Shown in pieces: positions 1 through 10,084 of a DNA stretch of 64,000 nt. The translations under genes were made by a program, and so were the position numbers. The notes below the pieces were generated by a model. The model searched no databases and had not been told where the DNA came from. It saw nothing but the letters and a program-made list of their open reading frames with translations. The DNA comes from Linum tenue. Lineage: Eukaryota; Streptophyta; Magnoliopsida; Malpighiales; Linaceae. The stretch spans positions 8,990,001 through 9,054,000 of the forward strand of contig CAMGYJ010000011.1 in NCBI GenBank assembly GCA_946122785.1. The letters run 5' to 3'. Each line of letters begins with the position of its first letter. Positions within the stretch are counted from its first letter, which is position 1.

Positions 1-217
1 CAGAGGCAAAATTAAAGTGCAGAGGTACAACAACAATTGCAGAGGCAAAACTAGAAGCAAATCACCAGCAGCGGCCAGATTCGTGGGCTTTGGTCCAGTC
101 CTTTTGGGAGAGGCGGACTGAAGGAAATGATTAATGGGCCAATCTTCTTTGTCAATTTGCACGGAGAAGTAAGTGGGTGGAAATTAAATAGGATGGGTCC
201 ATTTATTTGGACCGGGG
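1..217. other. Left flank of the MULE, probable retroelement promoter fragment
   Basis: No coding capacity is visible. The stretch runs directly into the motif GATATAAAAGGG, and the other side of that target site resumes at 9009. The host sequence therefore looks like a promoter with a TATA box, probably in a retrotransposon LTR, that the MULE split. The family was not recognised. Confidence 0.4.
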
Positions 218-229
218 GATATAAAAGGG
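218..229. repeat. Target-site duplication of the MULE, left copy
   Basis: GATATAAAAGGG is repeated exactly at 8997-9008 just outside the right end of the element. MULEs usually duplicate 8-11 bp, with 9 bp typical, so the true duplication is probably a 9-11 bp subset and the rest chance identity or a shared terminal base. Confidence 0.85.
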
Positions 230-672
230 TCGTACTATTTGTAGCCCTAAATTATTTTTATTTGTAGCCCTAAATTATAAAAAGTACAATAATACCCATA
301 ACATTTAAATACATTTACTTCACACATTCCAAGACCAAAACATTCAAACACTTTTCCAAACACAATCCAACAACACTCGCCGCCGGCGACCGCCACCTCC
401 CGCCGGCGACCGCCACCTCCCGCCGGCGACCGTCACCTCCCGCCGGCGACCGCGCCACCTCCCGCCGGCGACCGCCACCCCCGCCGGCGACCGCCACCCC
501 CGCCGGCGACCGCCACCTCCGACGACGACAGCTCCTTTCTCCGACGAGGTACGTCGGCAAATAACCCGAAAACGACGGACGAACGTCCGGCCGGGACCTC
601 GCCTGCGACGGACGAACGTCCGGCCGGGACGTCGCCGGCGACGGACGAACGTCCTGCCGGGACGTCGCCGAT
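230..672 (+). repeat. Left terminal inverted repeat with GC-rich minisatellite
   Basis: The outer 130 bp match the inverted right end imperfectly and carry the doubled TATTTGTAGCCCTA motif. From about 372 to 530 there are about seven tandem copies of a 20-bp unit of the type GCCGGCGACCGCCACCTCCC. From about 575 to 672 there are three copies of a unit built on ACGGACGAACGTCC with GGGACGTCGCC, the same words that fill the right end. Confidence 0.75.
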
Positions 673-1997
673 TTATTTTTTTTTTTTAATTTTTTGTTAA
701 TTTAAATTTGTGAAGTATATTAGATTTTTAAAATATATTAATTTAGATTTTCGGTTATTATTTTAGATTTTTTAATTATCATATTGTTTAGAAAAATTTG
801 TTCTAATATTATTTTTAAAATGAAGTTATTGAATTTTTATTTTTCATATTTCGAAACTAAGTTAAGAATTTAGACTTTTAATTGCCATATTTTAAGAATA
901 TGTAGTGTTTTTATTATTGTAATTTATTATTTTATGAATATTATAATTACCATATTTTTAGTAGGATTTTTTATAATATTATTTGTAGAATGAAGTTCTT
1001 TAACTTCATTTTTTATTATTTTGAAACTAAGTTAATGTTTACTAACAATAATTTAGACTTTGAAGAATATTTAGCGATTTTATTGTAGTTTATTATTTTA
1101 TGATATTGTAATTATCATATTTTTTAGGATGGATTTGCTATAATATTATTTTTAGAATGAATTTCTTGAATTTCATTTTTTTATATTTTGAAACTATGTT
1201 AGTATTACTGAAACTATTTTTTTTGTATGTATTTCTTGAAGTTGGTCAAGTTCGGACTTCCGGATATCACTATATCAGATAATGAGTAACACGGTTAGTG
1301 AGTTAAACTTTTTAATTTTGGAATCATGTTGAATTATTTATTGTTATGATGAAGTCTAGTAATTGATAATATGCTTAAATATTTGCTTTACAATGATACA
1401 TATTGTTTGAAAAATGTTGAATTATTGATTTTACTATCTTGTTGATAATTTAATTAGTACGTGTCTACTTGTTGCATGTTGAAATATTAGGATTTGGTAG
1501 TTAATCATGTTAAATGTGCTAATTTTTTATTGAAAATGTATTGGATTAGTTAATGTTCAAATATTGAATAATTGTTAACAACGTTGTGTTGTTGATAATT
1601 TAATGAGTACGTGTCTACTTGTTAAAAACTTTTTATTGCATATTGAAATATTAGGATTTGGTAGTTAATCATGCTAAATGTGCTAATTTTTTGTTGAAAA
1701 TGTATTGGATTAGTTTATGTTCGAATATTGAATAATTGTTAATAACTTGTTTAATATTTTTTAATAAGAAGATAAATATAAAATCTAATATTGCAAACAA
1801 GTCATCAAATTTTCTAAAACTTATATAAGACTCAATCCATTTTCAAATTGTAAGAATTCAATTTACAACAAACATTACAAGTCATGAAAAGTGTTGAAAC
1901 TTATGTAAGACTCAATCTATATCAAATTGGAATAATTTAATCTACAACAAACATTTCAAAATTAGTATCACTAATAAGATAAATGTGTTTATTTTAG
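673..1997. other. AT-rich region upstream of the transposase exon
   Basis: There is no sustained reading frame. Near-repeats occur: the GATAATTTAATNAGTACGTGTCTACTTGTT block is seen around 1443 and 1594, with the neighbouring ATTAGGATTTGGTAGTTAATCATG. The stretch probably holds the promoter, a short first exon and a long first intron. A short exon near 1235-1285 is possible but not proven. Confidence 0.5.
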
Positions 1998-3938
1998 GGA
2001 GATCCGGAAGATAAAGGAGACAAAGTTGATTATACTCAATTTTTCATAACAAATACAAGATATAAGTCATGGAATGAAGCTATGGAAGGTGCGAAAGTGA
2101 TTGCAAAAGATCTTGGGTTCTTTTTGACACATTCATCAACCAAATCAAATGATGGCGAGAAGTACCCCCGAATATATCTTCACTGCCATCGTGGATATAA
2201 GAACAATACATATGTCCCAGATCCGGATAAGAAAGGACGATCCAACACAAAGTCACTTAAAGATGGTTGTCGTTTTCGAGTGAGACTGGTGGGACTCCCG
2301 GAGGAAAAGACTTGGATGATTGATGGTGTGAAGGACAATCACAATCCGGGACAATTTTGTGGGTTTCACAACCATGCATTAGAGCTTTATCCCGAAGGCC
2401 ACACTCAGAGGAATGCTTTTACTAATGAAGAGCTAAAGGATATGAAGGAGATGGAATGGGCTCGTGTTGCTCCTCGAAAAATGATGCAAACTATCAACCA
2501 AAACTATGGTACTCACCATAACAAACGACAATTTTACAACATGACAGCAAATATAAGGATTGAGAGATTGAGTGGCATGACCCCTTCGGATTGGACGTTA
2601 CACCATGCGAGAGAGATGGGGTACTACATTGGCTACAAGCGTGATGATGATCGCCACCTTACTCACCTTTTTCTTGCTCACCCTGAGTCCGTTCGGATGT
2701 TGAGTGCTTGGTACCATGTAATCTTGATTGATTCCACATACAAGACGAACAAATATAAGAGGCCCCTGGTTGAGGTTATTGGTGTTACCCCCGTCAAGAG
2801 GAACTTCAACATTGGATTTGCTATGATGGAGGGGGAAACCACAGATTCTTATGTTTGGCTTTTGAGAGAGTTACAGAACATGCTTGGAGATCGCATACCG
2901 AATGCAATTCTAACTGACAAGGAGGGAGGATTGGTTGCCGCTATCCCTCAGGTCTTCACGAAATCGGCCCACTTGTTGTGTATATCAGTATATGGCACAT
3001 AAAGCGGAACATTGAAGCTAAGATGATGGATTTGGGGATACCACAAGAAGTTGCTCGAGGAGTGGTACATGGTTCTTGGAAGAAGGTGATGGAAGCCACC
3101 ACGCCACATGCCATGATTGAGGAATGGGAAAATTTCAAAAATGGATTTTGGGGGAGGAATAGTAAGTTGATAGAATACTTGGATCGTGAGTGCTTGGAGC
3201 ATAAAGAGAAGTGGGCTTGTGCTTACACTAACAATATTTTTCATATTGGTAACACAAGTACGAATAGGGTTGAATCGGCTCACTCGACTCTTAAAGCTTG
3301 GTTAAACACTTCGACTGGGGGAGTTGATACATTATTTTTATCATGGCATGCTAGCATTGGGGGGCAAGTGATCGAAATTAGGAAAGAGCTAGAGACATGT
3401 CGAACAAAGACATTCAAAGGAGCCTATGGACCACCCTACGGCGTTATAAGGGGAAGTGTAAGCCTATATGCGCTTGAGTTGATGTTTGTAGAGGGAAAGA
3501 AGACTCCTTCGGAATGTGATTGTGTGATTGGGAGGACACATGGGCTCCCATGCAGTTGTCGAATCAACTCCTTTAAAGGAGCGGGAGACCATTTTCAGAT
3601 AACACACTTGGCACCATTCTGGTCTACTTTGGACTATGCTAACCCTCATGATGCAAGACGGTTCGAAGACAATGACGCCAATGATCTTCAGATTTTTCAT
3701 GATCTAGTGGCTGAGGTGTGTAGACGTGGTCCATCTGCAGTTCGAGCAGCCAAGGTTGCATTAATGAGTCAGCTTTACCCCGAAGAGGAAGGCCTTAGGG
3801 AGCCACGAGTGTCTACGAAGGCAAAATGTCGTCCACCTAAAAGGGAAAACGCTCGTGATCCTTCTTGGCATGAGCACGCTGCCGCACGTCAAGGTAGAAG
3901 GAGCACAAGGAGTAAGACATCAACCTCAGATGTTACAG
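1998..3938 (+). CDS. MULE transposase (FAR1/Mutator type), frame broken once
   Basis: This is the catalytic transposase of the element. The exon is taken to start after a pyrimidine-rich acceptor ending TTTTAG at 1997, because the frame extends upstream of the first ATG at 2082 and encodes a FAR1-like start (FITNTRYKSWNEAMEGAK). The N-terminal part has a WRKY-GCM1-like zinc module (conserved Cys, Cys and HNHAL). The catalytic triad is visible as LIDSTYKTN (Asp), ILTDKEGG (Asp) and NRVESAHS (Glu), with the family's Cys...His between the second Asp and the Glu. A SWIM-like CDC...LPCSC motif follows. An 8-bp insertion at 2980-2987 causes a frameshift. The last codon is split in phase 1 by a GT donor at 3939, which points to splicing into the OTU exons rather than stopping at 3949. 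Confidence 0.85.
2980..2993 (+). other. 8-bp frameshifting insertion in the transposase exon
   Basis: The hexamer GTATAT occurs twice, separated by CA. Removing one hexamer plus CA restores the expected Leu-Leu-Cys-Ile-Trp-His stretch of the transposase fold between the second Asp and the Glu. A short duplication with two extra bases resembles a transposon excision footprint, but replication slippage is equally possible. Confidence 0.7.
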
Positions 3939-4380
3939 GTTTGTATTGAATAATTTGAGTTGTTTTGTTAAATTCATTGATATTCAATAAGTATGTTTAA
4001 TATGCCAATAAGCTAATTACAACAAAATTTTCACTAACAGGTGGCCCGAAGGATGCTACCATCCACAAAAAGAGAAAAGCAACAACCTCAGATGATACAT
4101 GTTTGTATTGAATAATTTGAGTTGTTTTGTTAAATTCATTGATATTCAATAAATATGTTTAATATGCCAATAAGCTAATTACAACAAAATTTTCACTAAC
4201 AGGTGCCCCGAAGGATGCTACCATCCATAAAAAGAGAAAAGCAACAACCTCAGATGTTACAGGTTTGTATTGAATAATTTGAGTTGTTTTGTTAAATTCA
4301 TTGATATTCAATAAGTATGTTTAATATGCCAATAAGATAACTAAAAAAAAACTACATCCACAGGTGGCCCGAAAAGGGAT
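3922..4380 (+). repeat. Tandem exon-intron duplication, about 162-bp period, 2.8 copies
   Basis: Three successive units start near 3922, 4085 and 4247. Each contains ACCTCAGATGNTACA, a GT donor, an AT-rich intron of about 101-102 bp, a CAG or AACAG acceptor, and GTGSCCCGAAGG. Every unit thus holds one exon end, one intron and one exon start. The third intron differs at its 3' end (ACTACATCCACAG). Confidence 0.85.
4041..4262 (+). CDS. Two 60-nt linker exons between transposase and OTU domain
   Basis: The exons are 4041-4100 and 4203-4262, separated by a 102-bp intron at 4101-4202. Each is exactly 60 nt and symmetric in phase 1, so each adds 20 residues. Both encode PKDATIHKKRKATTSD, a basic KKRK stretch that could serve as a nuclear localisation signal. 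Intron 1 is 3939-4040 and intron 3 is 4263-4363. All borders are GT-AG and all three introns are in phase 1, so transposase, linkers and OTU form one open frame after splicing. The splicing itself is inferred from sequence only. Confidence 0.7.
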
Positions 4381-5019
4381 CCCATGACCAAGATTGATGG
4401 AGTGAATGTTTTTCCTTACTTTCGCTTCGTCCCAGAAAGTGTCAGAGATCGATGTCTTGGTTGGTGGGACCCTGCTCCTGATGGACATTGCGGATTTCGA
4501 GCTCTTTCACATGCACTTTATGGAGATGAGGATCACCACTTGTGGGTGAGAAAGGCTATTATAGATGAAGTCATGTCGATCCAACAATGTGAGTACGCAT
4601 ATGAAGATGTGGGTCTTGCTCTTACACGATTACAGTGGAACAAGCCAGAGGGTACTACAATGGATCATTGGATGACTGAGTCGGATCTCGCCGTAGTTGC
4701 AACATTATTTAACTGGGCCATAATCCTCTACAGTCAAATAGACGAAACCAAAGATGGGGTGAGGAGACGTGTTCCATTTGGACAAACCTTTTTACCTATG
4801 ATAGCCAAGCCAGGGGTAGCTCGCCCTAGCAATGTGTTGGTGTTGTGTAACACCGGCAACCATTGGGTGCGCCTTGACTTTGAGGAGGATTCAATACCAA
4901 TGCCTCCATTCACCTTCCTGTGGACCCATTTCCGTGACAAAATGAGTACTCAAGGGTGGGAGGAGTTGTTCAAGGACGAGCGAGATCTTTACTTCGCACT
5001 TGGGGGTCATCATGACTAG
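4364..5019 (+). CDS. OTU-family cysteine protease domain of the MULE
   Basis: OTU proteases are deubiquitinase-like cysteine peptidases. The hallmark DGHCGFRA is present: counting from the internal Met at 4384, the Asp is residue 33 and the catalytic Cys residue 36. The C-terminal His lies in NTGNHWVRL at residue 160. About 211 residues is a normal OTU domain length, and no stop interrupts it. The exon opens with GGPKRDP in frame with the linker exons, so the protein is probably the C-terminal half of the transposase rather than a separate product starting at 4384. Related OTU or ULP1 proteases occur in other plant MULEs. Substrate and role are unknown. Confidence 0.85.
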
Positions 5020-5149
5020 TAGGAGATATTTGTAGTAGTATTGGTATATAACGACAATAGTTGTAAATAAGGAGTATTTTGTAACTCATGTTATCTTTAT
5101 ATTTGTAGTCTTTGGTAAACATAGTTTTAAATTAAAACTACCATAGTTC

Positions 5150-5397
5150 TAAACATACAAATAAAGTATCAAATGAACGACACTAGTACTCAAACAACAA
5201 ATAAGCAACATAGTTCTCAAACTACAAATAAACGACATAGTCCTCCAACAACAAATAAACGATTTAGTTCTCAAACTAAAAATAAACGACATAGTTCTCA
5301 AACACCAAATTAACGACATAGTTCTCAAACACCAAATTAACGACATAGTTCTCCAAATAGAAATAAACTACATAGTACTCAAACTACATGAACAACA
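5150..5397. repeat. Minisatellite between the convergent MULE genes
   Basis: About eight imperfect copies of a 24-29 bp unit of the form CGACATAGTTCTCAAACNNCAAAT lie in the gap between the OTU stop and the PMD stop. The short frames they create are repeat artefacts. Confidence 0.75.
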
Positions 5398-7407
5398 CTA
5401 GTACTGAGGTGGAGGCTGGTATGGAGTCGCCTCGTCGTACTCTTTAAGCAACCCTTGTAATCCAAGAAGAAGATCAAGGTGGTCATCATAAGGGTGCTCA
5501 ATCACAGTGCGAAACTCTCGGACGAGCTTCACAGCTAACTGTATAAAAATGTAAATGTTAGTATGTTATTCGATAACTAATGCAATATTTAAACTTGTAC
5601 AGAATAACAATATCAATAACATAATTAAACTTACCTGATCATGACTAAGATGGTGGTGTATCTCCTGGTCAGCAGCACTGGGGCAGACGATCCTCGGGTG
5701 GGTACGTCCCATATACCACTGTAGATACCCATCCTCGGTATCTTCCGGTTTTTGAACAGGTCTCGATATCGAATCCAACTGCACCGAGTGGCAGTGAGGG
5801 GCCTTCCAAAGCTCACTCAAGCCGGGACCGTAGGACAAGGAGTACATCTTGACATTCGCAGATCGGCAAACATCAACTGGAGGAAGCGGATCTGAGGGGA
5901 TGGTCTGTACGTACCCAAACTGACGGAGGCAACGCGAGGGATCGTACATCTCCTCAACACTCATGCACCGAATGACACCAGAGTACAAAGAACGAGAGAC
6001 CATCTCACCAGGTCTGGGGCCGAATGGGCACCAAAAAACGAACTCATCTGTCATATTATCCAATACTCGACGATAGTGATCCAACCTCTCATTCATCAAC
6101 TGTGCCCCACCTCCAATTCTCACCCCCTCCCACTTCTTAGCAAAAGGTTCCCCGCACACCAATCCACGTGTCCCCAACTTCTGATCTCGTAAACACGGGA
6201 AGTACTCGTAGATCCAGCTCTGAAGGAGGGTCAAACAGCCACCCATGCCTTTGCAATCCGCTCGAGACGCCATGCCGAGTTGCCTATACAAATAGGCGAG
6301 TGTAGCAGACCCCCAAGAATATTTCCTCACCCGTCTAGTGTCCCCCAAGAACTGGAGAGGCCAAACCTGCGCCCGATCCCCACTCCTGTCCACAAACAAG
6401 GTGGTCCCCAACAAACAGGTCAAGAACATCCGTACCTCAGAATCTCTTTCCCGAAACCTCCCAACCTGCTGCATAGCTTCAGCACACACTAAACCCCCAC
6501 TCTTAAGCGAAGGCTTGGATCGTTCATTCAATTGTTCGACCCTCAGCATCTCACACAACTGTGCTTTCACACTCTCATTCCCTACAACCATATCTCCACC
6601 GACTGGAATCCCAAGCAACACTGCAACGTCGTGGAGCGTGATGGTCATCTCTCCAAAAGGCATGTGAAAGGTGTTGGTGTCAGGCTGCCACCTCTCCACA
6701 AATGCCACAAGTAAAGGTCCGTCCAAGTGCTGGATCGAGCAGTCCAACAACTTGCGCAACCCTGTCCTCTCAACCAATGCTGCAGCACCCTCACTCTGAA
6801 ATTTGTAATCTTTCAAATAATTGACTGTCAATGCTCTAGTCGACAACTTGAATGAATCCATTCGGCGAGCCCCTAAACCATCATCCCATAATCGATAAGC
6901 CACATGACCTCCAAAACTAGGAATCAGGCTATGATCGATAGGCCCCCCCGGCCCACTCCTGTCGAGAATCCACGAATCAGCTTCTCTCGCCTTCTTCCTC
7001 TTACTAGTGCTGCCCTCCTCCGAATCGGGTCGTGATGACTCAAAACGACCACGAGCCCCACGTCTAACATGAAAAAACTGAGAGGACGAAGAAGACACAA
7101 AAGGAGCCTCGGGCTCTAATCTAGGTCCACTAGAACCACCTGCACTCGGATGGTTGCTCTCGAAGAAAGCATCATTTACATGCGGGAAGTCATCATAATT
7201 GTCATCACTGCCATCATACTCATCCACTCCCTCAAAAGCTGTATCTAAGTCAAAAGGCACGGGAGGCGGGGGAGAAGGATTCTCCACAAGTCTAGCACGT
7301 CGACGCTCATTCTCGGCTTCCTCACGACGCGACCTCAATACTATACGGTTGGTCACCCTCGACGGCTCTACCTCCTTCAACTTCTTCTTTCCTCTTGTAT
7401 CCACCAT
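5398..7407 (-). CDS. Plant mobile domain (PMD/MAIN-like) protein, two exons
   Basis: The protein belongs to the aminotransferase-like plant mobile domain family, whose host members MAIN and MAIL1 act in silencing and genome stability. Exon 1 is 7407-5635 and starts MVDTRGKKKLKEVEPSR. A low-complexity acidic and Ser-rich region of about 150 residues with a basic TSKRKKAR follows. The PMD core begins near ALTVNYLKDY and contains FHMPFGEMTITLHDVAVLLG. Exon 1 ends after Gln at a GTAAGT donor; the intron is 5539-5634 with a TATACAG acceptor. Exon 2 (5538-5398) adds LAVKLVREFRTVIEHPYDD and ends PPPQY. The splice is in phase 0, and without it the frame runs into implausible hydrophobic residues. The frame is fully open, so this gene looks intact. 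Confidence 0.85.
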
Positions 7408-7409
7408 TT

Positions 7410-8158
7410 TCTACCTATTAAAATTTGAATTAAAATTATTGTCAGATTATTATCATCATGTAATAGTTATTAGCAATGTTCATATGATAATTGTTAGTTC
7501 TCATATAATAAATTTTTATATTCAAATGTTCAAGGTTCGTATATTTGTCTATTATAATTTAACATTCGTATATAATTTCAATTACAATAAAATTCCCATC
7601 ACAATATAATATTCGAAATTATAATGAATTTCACAATAAATTCTAACTTAATTTTCTTGCTTAAATTGTCTATTATAATTTAACATTCGTATATAATTTC
7701 AATTACAATAAAATTCCCATCACAATATAATGTTCAAAATTGTAATGTATTTCACGATGAATTCTAACTTAATTTTCTTGCTTAAATTGTCAATTGCAAT
7801 TTAAGGTTCGTACAACAATTAATACTTACTATGAAATAAAATTCTATATTTAAATTATTAAACTTTCTTATATTTATCAATTAAAATTTACCTTTCCTAT
7901 CTAATTTCAATTAAATGAAAACATTAACCGACATAATTTTCGTATATATTAAATATTAACATATTTAAAGAAGATAATTAACATACATAATTTAAACAGA
8001 TAATTAGAGTAATTAACCTACATTAAATCATAATAATTAAAGCATAATTAAAGGAGATAATTAGAGTAATTTTTTAAATTAATTTAAATTATATAATTAA
8101 CCTACATTAAATCATAATAATTATACTAAATAAATAACCTAAATTTAAAAAAAAAAAA
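7410..8158. other. AT-rich upstream region of the PMD gene
   Basis: The region is non-coding and very AT-rich. A block of about 150 bp around 7540-7660 (TTGTCTATTATAATTTAACATTCG) is repeated almost exactly at 7665-7790. It probably contains the PMD promoter, but no single site stands out. Confidence 0.5.
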
Positions 8159-8162
8159 ATTT

Positions 8163-8590
8163 GACTCGCCGCCGGCGAGGGCAACGTCCTGCCCAGACGT
8201 CGCCGGCGACGGACGAACGTCCGGCCCGGACGTTCGTCCGTCGCCGGCGACGTCTGGGCAGGACGTCGCCCTTGCCGGCGGCGGTCAAACTGCCGTCGAA
8301 AGCCGTTTGACCGCCGACGGCGAGGGCGACGTCCTGCCCAGGCGTCGCCGGCGACGGACGAACGTCCTGGCCGGACGTTTGTCCGTCGCCGGCGACGTTT
8401 GGGCAGGACGTCGCCCTCGCCGCCGGCGGTTCAAAATGCCGGTCAACGGCAGTTCGACCGCCGGCGGCGAGGGCGACGTCCTGCCCAGACGTCGCCGGCG
8501 ACGGACAAACGTCCGGCCAGGACGTTCGTCCGTCGCCGGCGACGCCTGGGCAGGACGTCGCCCTCGCCGCCGGCGGGTCAAACGGCCGGT
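8163..8590. repeat. Three tandem 146-bp palindromes in the right MULE end
   Basis: Each unit is nearly self-complementary, with dyad centres near 8225, 8371 and 8517. An arm reads GAGGGCGACGTCCTGCCCA then GACGTCGCCGGCGACGGAC, and the other arm is its reverse complement. The units alternate with spacers related to GGTCAAACNGCCG. The array is extremely CpG-rich. The long Arg-rich frames on both strands come from this symmetry and are not genes. Confidence 0.85.
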
Positions 8591-8639
8591 CGTCACCTCC
8601 TTCGTGCAAAAATTAAAAATTACCTTCGCGAAGCGCTCT

Positions 8640-8830
8640 GATTTCGTCTCCGGCGAGAGGTCGTCGTCTCCGGCGAGAGGTGGTCGTCGTATTTGAGAGG
8701 AAACCGGCGACAGGAGAGATGGGGCGAGTCACGTCTCCGGCGAGAGCTCGTCGTCGCAGGCGAGTGGTCGTCGTCGCCGGCGAGTGGTCGTCGTCGCCGG
8801 CGAGAGCTCGTCGTCGCCGGCGAGAATATT
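8640..8830. repeat. Minisatellite of the right MULE end
   Basis: About seven imperfect copies of a 20-24 bp unit GGTCGTCGTCGCCGGCGAGA are present. They are the inverted counterpart of the left-end minisatellite at 372-530, which supports placing both arrays within the terminal inverted repeats. Confidence 0.75.
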
Positions 8831-8996
8831 TGGGAGGAATCTGGTAGGAATCCGGCAAGGTGAATTGGTAGGGAAGGGAGTGTTTGGTTGGAGGTGTAAC
8901 AAGTTCAATATTTTAAAAGGAAGGAAGGGTAAAATAGTAATTACATTCTCTTAGGGCTATAAATAAGAAAAAGCTAGGGCTATAAATAGCAATTCA

Positions 8997-9008
8997 GATA
9001 TAAAAGGG
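8997..9008. repeat. Target-site duplication of the MULE, right copy
   Basis: This GATATAAAAGGG is identical to 218-229. It contains TATAAAA, so the insertion split what looks like a TATA box. Confidence 0.85.
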
Positions 9009-10080
9009 ACATGAGGAAATTTTTGGAGAACAACTCCCGGACGAGCAAGCAGTAGTATCGAGCGGAGCACAGGAGATAAACCCTTCATTCGTCGACAATT
9101 ATTTTGGGTGATAATTTCAGGCGATCATCCAAAGATCAGGGTTAGAGAAACATATTTCTTTATTCGTAATTCTTTTTCCTACTTCTTGAATTCTAAGATG
9201 TTGAACCTAGAATTATTTGTTAGTTTGTTTTCCATGATGATGAACTAAACCCTGAATTTTGGGGGAAGACCGTAGGATGTGACTATTGGATTTCTATGAT
9301 TTAATTCGAATTATTTATCTTTCTCATTCATATTGTGTGTGAATCCTTAATGCTTTGTGTAGACTGGCCACCTACATATTGATTTGTTGTTCTAGGTTTA
9401 GACGGAGAGGAGATACCTAGGATAGAACATTCTTACATATGTCATAACACCCGATTGAGCACGAGAGTGGAAAGCGGGAGTTGTGTGATCATTAGAGGAG
9501 TTATCGGACTTCAGGCTAGGTAGTTAATCAATTGGTTGTACGAGAGTAAACGATTAATTGGCTAGCTAGTACGTAGCGATTCTTCAGAGATAGCTATCAC
9601 CTCAGAGATAACTTCGGTCATTTGAATGAGAACTAAATTGATTAAAAAATAATTGAATTAGATAATTAGGTATTGATTTCCAGGTCGTCTTTCCCTAGAG
9701 CTTCTCTCCATTGATTTTCTCCAAGTTAATATCCTACTTGTTTCCTAGTTTAGTTATTATTTGGTTTTTAGTTTGCTAAAAAAACATTTTTGTTCTTTTC
9801 CGTACCTTGATATAATCATTAAATCTAAAGTTGTACCAATCCTTTTGGGATGATAATATTAGTTGCTTTTATTACTCGATCAATAAGGTGCATATACATT
9901 TTATCTCATCATTTGTTACAGGGCTCCGGCTGCTGATTTCTTCATCTTGGTAGCGGGGGAGAAAACTATTTCAGGATTAGACGCATCCGATGCCAAAATC
10001 AATCTGGGAAGGAATGCATATGATTCTTCCCAGGCACCAAACATGGCGTCCATGCCTTTATTTTTTCATGCCACTCTTTC
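9009..10080 (+). other. Right flank of the MULE, LTR-like non-coding sequence
   Basis: No coding frame is seen. The layout (TATA motif in the target site, then a transcribed-leader-like stretch with GTTTAGACGGAGAGG and CGATTAATTGGCTAGC) is typical of long plant gypsy LTRs. Neither a primer site nor a second copy is in the window, so the assignment is tentative. Confidence 0.35.
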
Positions 10081-10084
10081 TTAT

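Larger units (their letters stand above)
230..8996 (+). mobile_element. Complete Mutator-like element carrying transposase-OTU and PMD genes
   Basis: The element is about 8.77 kb and is bounded by 12-bp direct repeats at 218-229 and 8997-9008. Its ends are inverted: the left end reads ACTATTTGTAGCCCTA and the reverse complement of the right end reads GCTATTTATAGCCCTA, and each end repeats this motif a second time further in. Inside are a plus-strand transposase gene spliced to an OTU protease and a convergent PMD gene. This matches the known habit of large plant MULEs to carry accessory protease and PMD genes. The transposase frame is broken once by an 8-bp insertion, so this copy is probably not autonomous now. 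Confidence 0.85.

Noticed and set aside
315..560. 81-codon minus-strand frame at the left MULE end
   Set aside because: It translates the 20-bp minisatellite and has no independent support.
8163..8590. Possible CRISPR array (regular 146-bp repeats)
   Set aside because: Repeats are adjacent palindromes without unique spacers, in a plant nuclear context inside a transposon end.
8145..8858. Long Arg-, Pro- and Gly-rich frames on both strands
   Set aside because: They arise from the palindromic GC-rich arrays of the MULE end and mirror each other; no protein family is recognisable.
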